DNA of 64,000 nt from Quillaja saponaria (GCA_029379385.1 CM055614.1:1736001-1800000); one strand, 5' to 3'. Counted from the stretch's first letter, positions 27,335 to 39,539 are shown. The notes: a model not told the origin generated them from the sequence alone. Translations and numbers: made by a program.

Positions 27335-27586
27335 TATAGTTATGTTTGACTAAATAAAGAGTTTCTCTTGTTTTATATTTGAAAAACGCAAAAAAAAAAA
27401 AACTATTACCAAAAATTCATTTTTCTAACTTTAGCTTTTAGTAGATTTTAGACTATAAAAACTTACAAATACTTTTTCGTAAAGCTTAAAAATAAAACTT
27501 TTATTATCAAATAGCTTTTAGAAAAACTAAAAACTAAAACCCAAAAACTGTTTTACAACCCACACCAAACAGGAACATAATATAGA
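27335..27586. mobile_element. MITE-like element with inverted AGCTTTTAG/CTAAAAGCT segments
   Basis: The left edge has TTATGTTTGAC and the right edge, reversed, has TTATGTTCCTGTTTGGTG. The interior holds AGCTTTTAGTAG and later AAAAACTAAAAACTAAAA, giving hairpin potential. Short elements ending in ACCAAACAGG-type sequence are common hAT- or Mutator-like MITEs in dicots. Target-site duplications were not confirmed. Confidence 0.45.
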
Positions 27587-27964
27587 ATTGTTTTTGTTGT
27601 TTTCATTATAAAAAAATTGTCAATAAATTCAATAACTCAACCTCTTTGATCTCCATGATGAAATCAGAGATTTGGTTTTACATTTTACTTTTTAAGTTTT
27701 GATCTCATTAAAACTAATTTTTAATATTTCTAATTCTGTCTAATAAATCTCTACTTCTGAAACAGTTGTAAATTACTATGCAGAAAAATTGCCCGACAAA
27801 TTACTGTGAAAAAATTATAACATATTTTTCAAAGTTTATAAGTAAATCGGTGAAATATTAACGATTTACTTCCAAATGAATAATCTTAATAAATGAATTT
27901 GTTGGCTATAACGGCTTGCAAATAGATATTTTTAACCAAAAGAATATATGATTGATATATATTA

Positions 27965-28115
27965 TAAGATTTGTGTAATAAGTGTATTTATTACGATAAT
28001 TGATTATAATTTGATTAATGTTGTTTAATTCATAAATTACTAATTTTAGAATATTAAAATTTTAAATATCATATTTATTGTACATTAACATAACAAGTAT
28101 CCTAAGAAGAACAAG
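27965..28115. mobile_element. Degenerate copy of the AT-rich MITE family
   Basis: This stretch has the interior GATAATTGATTATAATTTG followed by ATATCATATTTATTGTACATTAACATAACAAGTATCCTAAG, matching in pattern the right half of the copies at 23061 and 55877. The left end is unclear. Confidence 0.4.
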
Positions 28116-29998
28116 TATTTTAAAAAGAACCATTAAAAGAATTTTATATTATATCATATCAAATGTAAATTGAGTTAGAGAGTAGCCCAACTCCATTAAT
28201 TAGTTTAAAATCTAAAATTCAGTTTAGTTTTTATTTTGCCTTTAATAATGTCAACGGGGACTAGTAATTAATTAAAAGATAATTGGGAAAATTGCCCAAA
28301 TCTATGGAACAACCAACACCTTTGAAGAAATGCAAGAAAGTTGGAAATTTGGAATGATTTCTTTAAGTTAATGGAATCTTTCAAATTTTCCTTCAAAACT
28401 GAAGATATCTATCGAACTTTTCGATGTCTACAATAGATGAAGACAACAAGCTGAGGCTATTGTCAACCCGAGAGATATTCCATGAAAGCAACTCATGCAC
28501 TAATTCCTACCCTCTTTATCAAATATAAATCTTTGACATGATATGCAACCAAAGAAAAATAAAATTAAAAAAAAAGAAAAAAAAAGAGATTAAATCCTAT
28601 CATTGGTTAATTTTGGTTGTCAAGCTCCCCAAGATGTGAATGTAAGAAAAATTAAATGGTATCCAAAAGTTTGGCAGGACATTCCCTTTGTAGATTTGAA
28701 AATTGAAAGAAAGCTCCACTTGAGCCCTTAATTCATGGGGTTTAACATGCCCGTGACACTTCTTCAACACCTTAATTAATTAATTAACTAATAGAAATTT
28801 AAGTTATTAACTTTATTTGGTCTTTAATTATTTTTCTATTTTCTTTATATTTTTTCTACGTTTTACTTATCTTTTTCAAAATAAAAATAAAAATAAAAAT
28901 GAAGGTGGCCTCACATTGTAATTATTTGTTAATCATTCACCAAAAAAAAAAAAAAAAGACTTATTAATCATATTCTTAATCTTCGCAGTAAGATGGTGCC
29001 TGACTTGAAAGAAATGCGCAATAACAAGTCAAATTTGAAATCAATCAAAAACGATGACATCCAGCAGTGCTGTAATTGTGGACTTTGTACGCCGAAATAC
29101 TTAACCGACATATTGATATCATGGGAACTTTGGAAAACAATCCGGAAATGTGTTCTCAAAGCAATTGTATGACTGTACAGCAAAAAAAAACTCTTTTATA
29201 TTAATAAGATAGTCCAATTTAAATTATCTTTCAAAGAGTTTCATTATTCTTATGATGTTCTTTTTGTTCATGATCTAGACATGCATGCAGTTTTCGTTTG
29301 TTTTGTTTACGAAATGCTATATATCTATAAAAATGTTGCTCAAAATAAATTTTTTGAGATTTTAACTGACTTGGGACATTCTCATGTTAATTTTTGCACT
29401 TTTATTAAAAATTAATTTTGAAAGAATTTTAAACTTCAGCCTAAACATAAATGAAGTGAAAATTCTTACAAATACAGGAGAGTGTGACATGAACATACCT
29501 CAATTCATTATTGTAACGTCTCTTAAAAATTAGGCGTACCGCAACTTATTGAGAAATATAACTTATTGTAGTGGTACTATTGAGATATATACTTGAACGT
29601 GTACACATTTTCCTATAATTCCATAATAAATTTATATAAACCAGTAGTCTTGAGAGTTGAGGCTACCACATATATATATATAAATAATGAACTGTCCGTG
29701 ACAAATTATGGAGAAGATGGATTAATTTCTCACCACAATAAGTGATTATCTGGGACCACTCCTTCCATCATTAGAGCTGCAAATTGCAATTTGCACAAGT
29801 CTTCGATTTTATTATAGCTTGAACTTGCTGGATTTGGATCCAGGACACCTATATAGCTCACAAGTCACAAGCATACAAAACTGATACCTAACGTACTTGT
29901 GTCACACTGGCTATATATAATATTTAAAATTGATTTAATCTAATTTCAAACTTTGTGTTATTATTTTGTTTACATGAACTTTACCCTCCCTTGGACAC

Positions 29999-30123
29999 TA
30001 TATAAACCACTCCTAGGTAGCTCATAACTCATTCCTCAAATTCAATCAATTAACTACTCTCTAGATCTTGTATTAGTTAGCAACATTCTACTAGTTAGCT
30101 AGCTAGCTAACAAGGGTTTGGTA
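29999..30123 (+). promoter_or_regulatory. TATA box and short leader of the first HyPRP gene
   Basis: CTATATAAACC at 29999-30009 is a strong TATA box. It lies about 120 bp before the ATG at 30124, implying a leader of roughly 90 bases. Confidence 0.65.
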
Positions 30124-30537
30124 ATGGCTTCAAAATCCTCAGCCTCACTTTCCCTCTTTTTCTCACTCAACCTTCTCTTCTTTGCATTGGTCTCTGCATG
30201 TTCAACATGCCCAAATCCAAATCCAAATCCAAATCCAAATCCAAACCCCAGCCCAAGAACCCCTTCATCTTCAGCTGGTTCTTGCCCAAGGGATGCACTG
30301 AAATTAGGCGTATGCGCTAATGTGCTTAGCGGCTTGCTTAATCTCAACTTAGGGAACCCTCCTGTAAAACCTTGCTGCTCCCTCATCCAAGGCCTCGTCG
30401 ACCTTGAGGCAGCAGTTTGCCTTTGCACTGCGATTAGAGCAAACATATTGGGCATCAACCTCAACATCCCACTCTCACTTAGCTTGCTCCTCAATGTTTG
30501 TGGTTCCAGTGTTCCACCAGGTTTCAAGTGCGCTTGA
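30124..30537 (+). CDS. Hybrid proline-rich protein, EARLI1/AZI1-like (8-cysteine lipid-transfer domain)
   Basis: A single exon of 137 residues. The N-terminus [20 protein letters not shown] is a signal peptide closely resembling Arabidopsis EARLI1 and AZI1. A short Pro-Asn repeat (residues 30-42, encoded by a CCAAAT hexamer array at 30211-30245) forms the variable proline-rich region. The C-terminal domain has all eight cysteines, C54, C64, C84-C85, C99-x-C101, C126 and C136, in the plant LTP/2S-albumin spacing (9-19-0-13-1-24-9). Such proteins sit in the wall or at plastid contact sites and act in cold tolerance and azelaic-acid-primed immunity; which role applies here is not known. The proline-rich region is very short for the family. 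Two extra N-terminal cysteines (26, 29) flank the signal cleavage area. The ATG at 30124 is chosen because it gives the MASK start. Confidence 0.93.
   Translation: MASKSSASLSLFFSLNLLFFALVSACSTCPNPNPNPNPNPNPSPRTPSSSAGSCPRDALKLGVCANVLSGLLNLNLGNPPVKPCCSLIQGLVDLEAAVCLCTAIRANILGINLNIPLSLSLLLNVCGSSVPPGFKCA
30211..30245 (+). repeat. Coding CCAAAT hexamer array
   Basis: About six CCAAAT units encode alternating Pro and Asn in the first HyPRP. Length change by replication slippage would keep the frame, so this is a likely polymorphic site. Confidence 0.9.
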
Positions 30538-31559
30538 CAAACTACAATATTTTCATGGCTTTCTTTAATTATTATATGTATTCGCTTTAATTTAAGTACA
30601 ACTTTTTAGTTTAAGTGTGTGGTTTATGTGTTTTTTTTTTTATTCCCTTTTTGATGAACAAGGGGTAACTCTTTGTTTCCCTTCTTTAAGTTTATACTGG
30701 TTGAATTTGTGGGTGATAGTGGAATAATTTTCCCAAGGTTATATTAATCTATATAATTGTTTGGAAAATCAGGTTTCATTTTCTTTATAAATTGGCAATT
30801 GGCAACACAAGAACAGTATGTCCCGTGATTGACTTCATAATAACGTTGCTTTCTACGGAAAAAGCAAGATTCCATGTCGAATAATATCATTGGAGATTTG
30901 GAGTATATATCCATGCATTTGATATATAGGCGTTAGACGACGACGTCCCCACGCAGGTCATCAAGCACCATATGTTGCATTTGAACAGTTCGACCCCGTG
31001 AACTTTATTTGGCACATACATGCCCATATACATATAATTTGTAACCTAGCTAATTAATATAGAAACAACAATTAAATGACTTTTTAAGTGGTTTCTACAG
31101 GTAGATATAATTAATTATAAACAAAGAAAGCACACATATATAAATGCCTTCATGTGGAGTTGGCAATTAATGCGTGACAATTCAGAGAATGTATATATAA
31201 GATAGCATGGGAAGACAAAAATACATGTAGATAAATTTTTGAGATTGATATTTTGGTCTCCTTTTATTGGTCACATGATATGGGGATCATAACTAACACA
31301 AATTTCAAGGCCTAGAAATTACTTATTACTAAAATCTCTTCAAAAGAAACTTAAATCGATCTTAATTATAAAGTGAACAAATAAACTTCAGTACAACTTA
31401 CAAATTAAAGAAACTTGAACATCGATCTTAAAAGCCCAGATGCGAGTTGCATCAAGGCCGTAAAACCCTAGCTAGTTAACACAAAACAAAGAACGTGATC
31501 TAGCCTACCCTTATAACCAGCTTATTAATAAAAAAAAATACCAATTAAGCAAATGTTTC
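30538..31559. other. Spacer between HyPRP genes 1 and 2
   Basis: No gene is seen. It holds the 3' ends of the two convergent HyPRP genes and AT-rich DNA. Confidence 0.65.
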
Positions 31560-32312
31560 TTAAGCGAGAGGTGGACACACAAAACCGGGAGGAGGAGTCA
31601 ACCCACATGTTATTAGGGCTTGAAGTGCAAGAGGAATAAATATGTTGAGGTTGAGAAGCTTAAGCCTTATAACTGTGCAAAGACAAATTGCTGCTTCTAG
31701 CTCAAGCAACCCTCCAAGCACTGGACAGCAAGCATTCTCCACTGGGTTACCTAATCCAATATGCACCAAACCTCCAAGTACATCCACACAAAGCCCTAGC
31801 TTAAGCGCGCCAATTGGACAAGTCTTTGGTGCCGGAGTAGTTGGTGGTGGACTAATCCCTGGGGCACCTCCTCCTCCTCCTCCACCACCACCTTTCCCAC
31901 CTCCACCACCACCACCTCCAGTAGGAGGACCCGGAGTATATGGTGGGGGGCAAATCACTGACGGGGGTACCACTGGAGGAGGGTTAATTATAATTGGTGG
32001 GAGAACAATTGGCGGCAGTGGCACTGCCGGAGGGTTTCTTGAGGGAGGGGATACTTTAGGACTACCATGCCCACCTCCGCCATGCCCACCTCCTCCATGT
32101 CCACCTCCTCCATGGTGAGGTGGGGGCCTTGTGGATGGTGGCTTCGGGTGGGGAATCTTGGGATGGCCATGGCCTGGATGGGAATGGGAAGGTGGATGTG
32201 GCTTAGTACAAGGAGCACAAGCATAGATGGGTGGCAGAGCATTCAACATGAAAATCATGGAGATGAAGAACATGGCTGTAACCTTAGAACCCATGATTTT
32301 GGGCTCCTTCAT
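31560..32312 (-). CDS. Long hybrid proline-rich protein with Gly/His-rich segment
   Basis: A single exon of up to 250 residues; translation may instead begin at Met7 (32294), which gives the more usual MGSKVTAMFF start. The order is signal peptide (about 7-31), a Pro/His-rich segment, three HGGGG units, a Pro/Val/Ile-rich segment, two poly-Gly runs around a single Lys, then the C-terminal eight-cysteine domain. The cysteine spacing is C-9-C-19-CC-13-C-1-C-23-C-9-C, which is complete. It resembles the longer dicot 36-kDa-type proline-rich wall proteins more than EARLI1. Likely secreted and wall-associated. The Gly-rich inserts are unusual and repetitive, so their exact length is open to assembly error. 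A TATATATA box lies at 32362-32371, about 55 bases upstream. Confidence 0.9.
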   Translation of the reverse strand: MKEPKIMGSKVTAMFFISMIFMLNALPPIYACAPCTKPHPPSHSHPGHGHPKIPHPKPPSTRPPPHHGGGGHGGGGHGGGGHGSPKVSPPSRNPPAVPLPPIVLPPIIINPPPVVPPSVICPPPYTPGPPTGGGGGGGGKGGGGGGGGGAPGISPPPTTPAPKTCPIGALKLGLCVDVLGGLVHIGLGNPVENACCPVLGGLLELEAAICLCTVIRLKLLNLNIFIPLALQALITCGLTPPPGFVCPPLA

Positions 32313-34659
32313 GTAGTAAGTAATTCTTCTTGAGCCGAGCTATAGCTAGTTAGGGTTTTAGGTATATATATAGAAGCTTTGTTTTATGAGTAACCCGTGA
32401 CTGTTCCATAACTCTGACATGAAGCAGAAAAAACACAAGCTTAATAAGAGCTAATTGATAAGGTTTGGTGAAGTTATATTAGAACAACAAGTTTTGTAGA
32501 AATTGCGGTACGAAAAATTCAAGGCTTCTAGTGTGTAGTATAATTGGAGAGTTTGGATCGTTGTTTGTGATTTACAGATTCCAAGACTGAATCCGTGACT
32601 ACAATCCGTGAACTTGTTCGATTTCAGAAACCAGTTCAGTTTTCACAGATATCTATGGCACCATCCCTTTGTTTCTTTCTTATAATTAATTTCCCTTTTT
32701 TCTCTTTCTGGGTTTGTCTGATTATCTTCTATGGGCTGTTCCTGACTACTATTTTGCATGGTTTTGACCACGCCTCAGAAATTACTAGTTAATAAATTAC
32801 GCTACATATATTTCTTGATTTTTTTAGAAATTTTCTAAGACATCGCTCATAGTCAGTAAATTTTTATAAATATTTTAGTTTTTGATGAGTTACTTTTTTT
32901 TTTTATAGTCTGAGTTACTAGATAATAGAAATGGTCGGTGGTATTTTTTCATTTTTTTTAGTTTTATAGAAATGGTTTAAATCATTGACAGACACTAGAC
33001 ACTAGAGTCTAATTCGAATTATATATTACCCAATCATAAAATTGAGGTTTTAAGTATTCAATTTTATCATCAGTTGTTAATCACCTCTTGAATTGTTGAA
33101 TATCTTTTAAAGGAAGACGTGACAGAACATGAATTAAATTAATTATTCATATTAGCAGTTTTTGATTACCTGTGTTGACTGTTGATAGGAACAAGGACAA
33201 ACAGCGGTATTATTTATATTATCATCCCATTAAAAGAAATTCTATTACTATATTAAATTTTTATTCAACAATCACTTTTGAAGAATTATGAAGCCCTCTC
33301 CACATTCCAGAGTAATATGGGATACCTATTAGTTGTGGGCCTAGTTTTGATATCATGTTAGAGTCTCATTCTTGAAACCAATCAATTGATAATAAAAAGA
33401 GATGTCCTTTTACTTATGGATTATAAAACTCTCTAACCTTAGTAATATAGGAGTTGATCAGAAAATAAAGAAATGATATCCCAAGAGAGCCTTGTGGGCA
33501 TGCACGTTGGATCTGAATAAATATTGGAATTACCAGCAAAAATTAGATGTACGTTAACATGCAAGAGAATACTAATTACCGAAGCCAATATGATCAACAG
33601 GTCATGCTTAATATATAGTTACCGAAGCTAATTCTCTTCCCATAATTTCAACTTTGGACAAACAATTCTTAGCTAGCGAGCAATGCTTGTTGAGAAAGTA
33701 AGTTTTGACCACACACCAAAAGAATTAATAATTCTTGTGTATATTTATAGATCAAATGAATGAATTAATATAGTTTACACTAATTTGTAAAAATTGTAAA
33801 TATTTGTGTTTGTCAATGTGTGAACTCTGGCATTGTTAAAGTTAGAGAGTTTCATAATTCTTATAAGTAAATTAGCATATTATCTTGTTATTAATTGATT
33901 GGTTTTTAAGAGTGAGATTCTAACATGTTATCAGAGTTAGGCCCACGATTGATGGGTCGCTCCGGTAATTTTATACCTATATATGAATTCTTTTAACGGA
34001 AAATTTTCAATACCCATTATATAAGTAATAAATTATCATTATCATTATCATTTGATCATTCTTCTTTGAATAACTAGCTTGCTCTATGATTGAAAGTAAA
34101 ATATAAAAATACGATGGTTGTTAGAATATAAAGGTGATATTTTATCATTTGGTCTAAAAGTATAATCATTTATATCTATATTTCATTAATAGTATCCCTA
34201 ATTGGATAATAAAAATTTAGTGAACATACAGTCTGCTATAATAGTCAGAGGAAATTAAACACGTTTGCTTAACTTACATGTTAATTTGGTTTAAGTTTCA
34301 ATTAACTTATATATTTTAATAATTGTATCCGTAACATGCTTTGAAGAATTAAAGAAATTCAAACAAAGAAATAAAAACTAATACGTGACAATATTTATTC
34401 ATTTCATAATTCTGATACATTGAAATACAGAGCATGGATGATCAAGATGGTAAGTTTACTTCCATGCATGACCATCGAATAAGAGTAATCAAACTGTGAA
34501 TCAATGATATGAACGTTCATTGGCAATTTCCAATAAACAATCCAAGAGTCCAAATTAAAACACTAGAATGAAAATGGAGTAAATTAATTAAGAAAGGAAA
34601 GTACTTGTGATGTGAACGGAACATATATAATATATGTGGTAGTAGCTAAGATTAATTAA
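32313..34659. other. Spacer between HyPRP genes 2 and 3
   Basis: AT-rich DNA with no recognisable gene. A weak duplicated phrase about 'AGAGTCTCATTCTTGAAACC / GAGTGAGATTCTAACATG' near 33360 and 33910 in opposite senses, together with TGTGGGCCTAG near 33337 and TTAGGCCCACGA near 33937, suggests an inverted pair bounding about 600 bp. Confidence 0.5.
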
Positions 34660-35124
34660 TTAAGAGCACTGAAAGCCAGAGGGGATCCCCTTTCCACAGT
34701 GGTTAAGCAACAAGCTCAAGTCAATTGGAATGTTAAGCTTGACTATACCAAGGACATTAGCTTTAAGGGCCGTGCAAAGGCAAACTGCAGCTTCAAGATC
34801 AACAAGACCACTAATGAGGCTGCAGCATTCTTTCTTTGGTGGCACTCCAAGCACAATGTTCAGCAAACCCTTCAACACATTGGCACACACACCCAACTTA
34901 AGGGTGTCTATAGGACAAGTTCTTGGATTATTAGTGGCAGGGGTAGGGGTGGCTGGTGGGCTAGGGGGAGGCCGGGTGGCTGGTGGGCTAGGGGGAGGGG
35001 TGGCTGGTGGATAAGGGGCAGGGGTGGTAGGGGTGGCCGGTTCGTTGCAAGAGGCAACCATGGTTAAGAAGAGGAGGTTCAGAGAGAGGAGAAGGGCAGC
35101 GGATACAAGAGTCTTTGAAGCCAT
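34660..35124 (-). CDS. Hybrid proline-rich protein, EARLI1/AZI1-like, second member
   Basis: A single exon of 154 residues. The [20 protein letters not shown] signal peptide matches the first member in kind. A Pro/Thr/Ala-rich region of about 40 residues (27-67) contains the repeated SPPAT unit. The eight-cysteine domain is complete: C-9-C-19-CC-13-C-1-C-25-C-9-C, ending GFQCS. The [10 protein letters not shown] and [20 protein letters not shown] blocks are nearly those of the 30.1 kb gene, so the two are recent paralogues, now in opposite orientation 4.5 kb apart. A TATAAATA box lies about 85 bases upstream (near 35208-35215). Expected to be secreted or attached to envelope contact sites. 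Confidence 0.93.
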   Translation of the reverse strand: MASKTLVSAALLLSLNLLFLTMVASCNEPATPTTPAPYPPATPPPSPPATRPPPSPPATPTPATNNPRTCPIDTLKLGVCANVLKGLLNIVLGVPPKKECCSLISGLVDLEAAVCLCTALKANVLGIVKLNIPIDLSLLLNHCGKGIPSGFQCS

Positions 35125-37798
35125 TTGTGAACTACTTAATGGCTTAAAGTGGTTTAACTAGAGAGAAATGTTGTGAGTTATGGAAAATGAAGGAGTTTGG
35201 TAAGGTATTTATAGATGGGGATTGTGGATGGTTTATTAAACATTTAATTAAATAATAAAATTAGAAATAATTAGAACAAAACCCAAGTGGGGCACTTTGA
35301 ATAGTAGTTTTACAACCTAGAATTTCAACGTGCATGGAGGATATATGGCTTCGGGGTATATGGAATTTGGAGTGATCTGCAGTTGTTAGATATATGTCAA
35401 TTCCCTCTAAGATTGACAAAAATAATATCCTCATGTATATTGCTGTAAATATTTAGTAATACATATAGTTGGCACTTTATTAAACTTTTAAAATTGAAAG
35501 TTCTACATTATCTTTTTCATTTACATGCAAGTTGCAACACTGTGTTAAACTGATCCACCTTGACTTACTCTATGAACCTATTCAATTTCTATCACAAATT
35601 AACAGTAAAAAGAGCTGTAAATATATAGATATAGATGCTTATAATATTTGTTTAACTAGCTTTAAAATTATTGATTAACTGTCACAAAATTAATTAGGGT
35701 TTCAAAAGGAAAAATCTCAAATCATTTTAGGTAGAAATCGTAAACAGTATATTAACACTGTTTTAGGTAAGGCATACAAAACCAAAAGGATCGCCTTGCC
35801 TTGTACTCGGGATCCATGGTTGTTGTTGGCAACAAAAGTTGACTTGTTTTAATTAATTTGTTTTTATGTTTGGTTATAGAAAAAAAAAATGCATTTCATG
35901 ATTACTGAACGAGTGGTGCACCAATCACGATGATCAAGTATCCACTTGTCTAAGGAATAAACCCACGAATAGCATGCACAATACTTCATATTTGACTAGC
36001 TAATATTTCTTTGTGAGCTTCTAGATCCAATTTTGATATGGAAAGCATATAATTAATAGCATTTGGAAAACACAGAACCACTCATTTATCAAATGTGGGT
36101 GTTTATTAGTGGAATATTTCTTTATGTCGACGAGTCCTTCCTTTTTTTGGTTCAAATTTGGTGGCGGGGAGAGTGAGACTTTATTAGTGAAATATGACCA
36201 GCAACATCATATATCATATATACATAGATTTCGATTGTGATGTGTTAATATGATACTTAATTATTAGTATGCTAATAAATTAATAGATTAAATTGCTACT
36301 TATGATAATGAATTTTATGCTTATTTATTTCTCATAAAATTTAGTTAAGAAAATGTTTAAATAATTTTTTTATATTCCATTTTTAACATATTTTTAATCA
36401 TTAATTTCTCAATCATTCCATTTACAATTCTCATGTTTTGTTCACCTTCTGATATTCTTTTTACATATCGTATTTTAAGTGGTTATTATAATGATGATGG
36501 TGCTTATTTATTTTTCAAAATTTAATGACAGTTGGAAAAAAAAATTCATCTCTTCCATTTTAAACATATTTTCTAGCAATTAATTTTGCATTCTTTTAAT
36601 CTAATTTCATATTCTCTCAATGTTTCATCTTTTAAACTCTACTATATAAGTGTTGGTCTTTTTTTAAGTTGTATTGTGTTTTCTTAGTTTTTAAGTGGAA
36701 AATGTTATTTTATTGGTTTTATCACTTATGACAACAAGAAATCGATATTCTCATTTAACATTTCATATTTCATAACACAACATAAAAAAGAATAAGTCAC
36801 GTTAAACTACAAGATATATCGTATTTAATTATATATATTTTTCTAGATTTATTTTTGAACAATATAATTTTATTACTATATTGTAGTTTTTAATGAATTT
36901 TAAGAACTTAAAAACACATAAAATTTATTATTTTTGAACAAAAACCTGTAACTTTAATCTCACATCACCTCCACTCGGTACAGTAGTCCTCTAACTAGAA
37001 AGAAAAAAAAAAATTAACAGATACAATCCTATTTATCAGCTATCACACATGACCATTCTAAACATTGAACAAATAATTGAAATATCCATTGAGGCAAGCA
37101 TAGGATGGTAGTCGGTAGAAAATGTCAATTCAAATTGTATGTAGCCATTGAGGTTCTTTTCCATGTAAGATAAAAGCCGAAAGAAGCTTGTAGGATCAGA
37201 ACAAGAAGAATAAATCAAACAAGATAGCAAAAGCACCTTCTATTAACATTCTTCATCAACGTTAGGTTAAAGGTTTCACAACTTTGGACTTTGAATAACT
37301 ATGAAGGTCCCCATTGGGAAAGGCATAGAAAAACTTTCACACTTCCAAACTTACCCTTTTAAGAAACTTATAAAAAAAGGTTAAAAAGCAAACCTGATAG
37401 ACCTACTACATGTCAGCTCTATATACTAAGAGTCCGGACAAATTTCAATTTCCTCTTGTCATGTCAGCTCTATATACTGAGCTCTATTATTTTGTTTTTT
37501 TTTTCAAATTGCAATACCCAGTCTCAATTATATCCACAACTTCAAAAAAGGACGCAGAGCATAATCACCAATTGCCTTTATTCATTGTAATCCAACATGC
37601 ATTGCTTGACGATTATCCGGATACATCCCAAAAAAGAGAAAACTATCCTTCGGAGAAGAAACATATGATCAGAACAACGAATTTGACAATTCTTTCAAGG
37701 ATACATTATTTTGAACCATCTCAACTCTAACAGAGCAATACACAAAGGAAACAAAACAAACATGAAAACAACTCTTGATTCCATTATCCTCAAGATAC
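35125..37798. other. Intergenic DNA between HyPRP 3 and the NDUFB8-like gene
   Basis: No recognisable gene. AT-rich DNA up to 36900; the last 900 bases are less AT-rich and probably hold the NDUFB8 3' UTR. A repeated phrase ATGTCAGCTCTATATACT occurs at 37408-37425 and 37459-37476. Confidence 0.55.
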
Positions 37799-39539
37799 CT
37801 ATGGTTCACCGCCAAGCTCCACTTGTAGATTGTCATATGGATAAACTTTGGGTGCCTGTCCAAAATAAAATATAACAAGACAAGCTAACACATGAAAGAA
37901 GTTGTAAATGGAGAATATACAGACTGGATTTAATACATGGCGAAGACATATGTAAATTCCCAGACAAAATATGTATTTAGAAATAGCTTCTCACTACATA
38001 TCAGTAGCCCTACATTCTAATGCTGCAACTGCATAGGAGTAAGATTAATTTCAAGAAGGAACCTGTGAGATTTGTTATTCTTTAAGGGTGTAAGAAAACT
38101 TAGTTAAGACATTCACCATAGTTGGCTCCCTACCATTTACCCTTCCAAATGTTTCCTTTAGTAAAAGGTTCACAAGAAAACACAATCTCTACTAGCAAAA
38201 AAAATTTCAACTGCTCTGACTCGGTTATCTTTACTTCTAGTAGCATCTCCTCTTAAAAAAGGATGAAGTGCCTTTCTGAGTGATTTAGAGTGCCATTGCT
38301 ACTGGTGAAAAGTGAACACAGTATGGAATGAAGTAAAATGAGGCAAGAACTTATGACAAATATTTTATAGTCATCCCATTGTAACTCAATTCCCTCAATT
38401 TTTTTCAGCTCCCCCAAGGATAGCCTTCAGTAAACTATGAGAGAGTAACAGAATTTCCCAATTCAGCTCCAAAAAGCACCTAACCATTCTAGGTCATTTA
38501 CTTTCTTTATATGTATTGTGTGATAAAGTGGCTGGAAGACCTTCCGATATAAAGCTCCATACACAAATTGAAGCATAAGTTAGTATATATATATGTGTGT
38601 GTGTGTGTGGTGTCGGCGAACCAATCAACATCTGCATTTCCACCTACTCATGAAGTTATGGGTTCCTAGATTAGAAACAACGAGAGGCCTAAATTCTAAT
38701 AAGCACGGGAATGCACAAACAACTACAACTTTGCTACAGGCATGCTCTCAAATCTTCCAAGAGAGACGAGAAACTCAAGTCAAAATCATTAAATTTGAGC
38801 TTAGCTATACGAATACTAGTAATTATTCAATTAGACAATAAAAAGTTACCAATGCACCTCAAATATAGAGCAGGCAAGAAATAAAAGCAAAATGTATCGC
38901 AGCAAACCAAAAAAAAAAAAAAGAGGCATAAAAGAATTCCCAATGTTATATCAGGAGCTCAATCAAAGTTTTCAAGAAAAAAAGGTTCCCAGTTTAGGGC
39001 TTACAAATGGTATCTTAGAGGCTTTATCGTTCCACACTGCCAATAGGCCGAGAGAAGCAAAACACCCCAACCCACCACATAGCCAAGCTAAAGCTTCATA
39101 CTGTAAAGAAATTTACACCAAAAAAGTATAAACAATTTTAATAAGGAGGAAAAGATTGAACTTTACATACTCTCTTAAATTTTAAACAAGAAGAATTGTT
39201 ACCTTCCCAACAGTATCTGCAATCCGATCTATACATGGTTCGGGAAATGAAGTTCCGTTATCCCAAACCAGCTCATCATTCACCGGAAGCTGAAGCAGAA
39301 AAATAAAATTGAATATATTTTTCAGATAACTTGAAGATCAAACCATAAAAATTAATCGAGTGTGGACTTTAAAAGTGTCTATGTTAGAAAATTATACTGA
39401 CGGGTTTGTCGGGGACGATGTGTTTGCCGACGGGGAGGCCCAACCCAGAGCGGAGGCGAAGAGAGGAAGCTACGGAGCGACAAACGACTCCGTTTCCACC
39501 AAGGATTCTGGACGCTGCGTTGCTCAATCTCCCTGCCAT
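37799..39539 (-). CDS. NDUFB8: Complex I subunit, NDUFB8 (ASHI)-like
   Basis: Four exons on the minus strand, 39539-39402, 39289-39203, 39100-39005 and 37855-37799, all with GT-AG borders, encode 125 residues, the length of the Arabidopsis homologue At5g47570 as I recall it. The N-terminus MAGRLSNAASRILGG is Arg/Ser-rich like a mitochondrial targeting segment. LPVGKHIVPDKP and VNDELVWDNGTSFPEPCIDR are the conserved plant blocks. YEALAWLCGGLG starts a single membrane helix (about residues 79-97), and the protein ends in YPYDNLQVELGGEP. It is an accessory subunit of the membrane arm of respiratory complex I in the inner mitochondrial membrane. No single exon is long, so simple frame scans miss it. 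The large last intron (1.15 kb) contains a TG microsatellite near 38594. Confidence 0.93.

Larger units (their letters stand above)
24930..29990. other. Intergenic DNA between NPF6 and the HyPRP cluster
   Basis: After the NPF6 promoter there is no recognisable gene. Contents are a TA microsatellite at 26708-26738, a hairpin-forming MITE-like element at 27335-27586, a copy of the AT-rich repeat family near 27965-28115, A-rich runs near 28560 and 28940, and a less AT-rich island at 28985-29172 that might be an old gene fragment. Confidence 0.6.

Noticed and set aside
30099..30527. Minus-strand frame opposite the first HyPRP
   Set aside because: Mirror image of a clear gene, with no domain of its own.
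31642..32118. Plus-strand frame opposite the second HyPRP gene
   Set aside because: Pro/Gly-rich antisense of the repetitive coding strand; the minus strand has the signal peptide and all eight cysteines.
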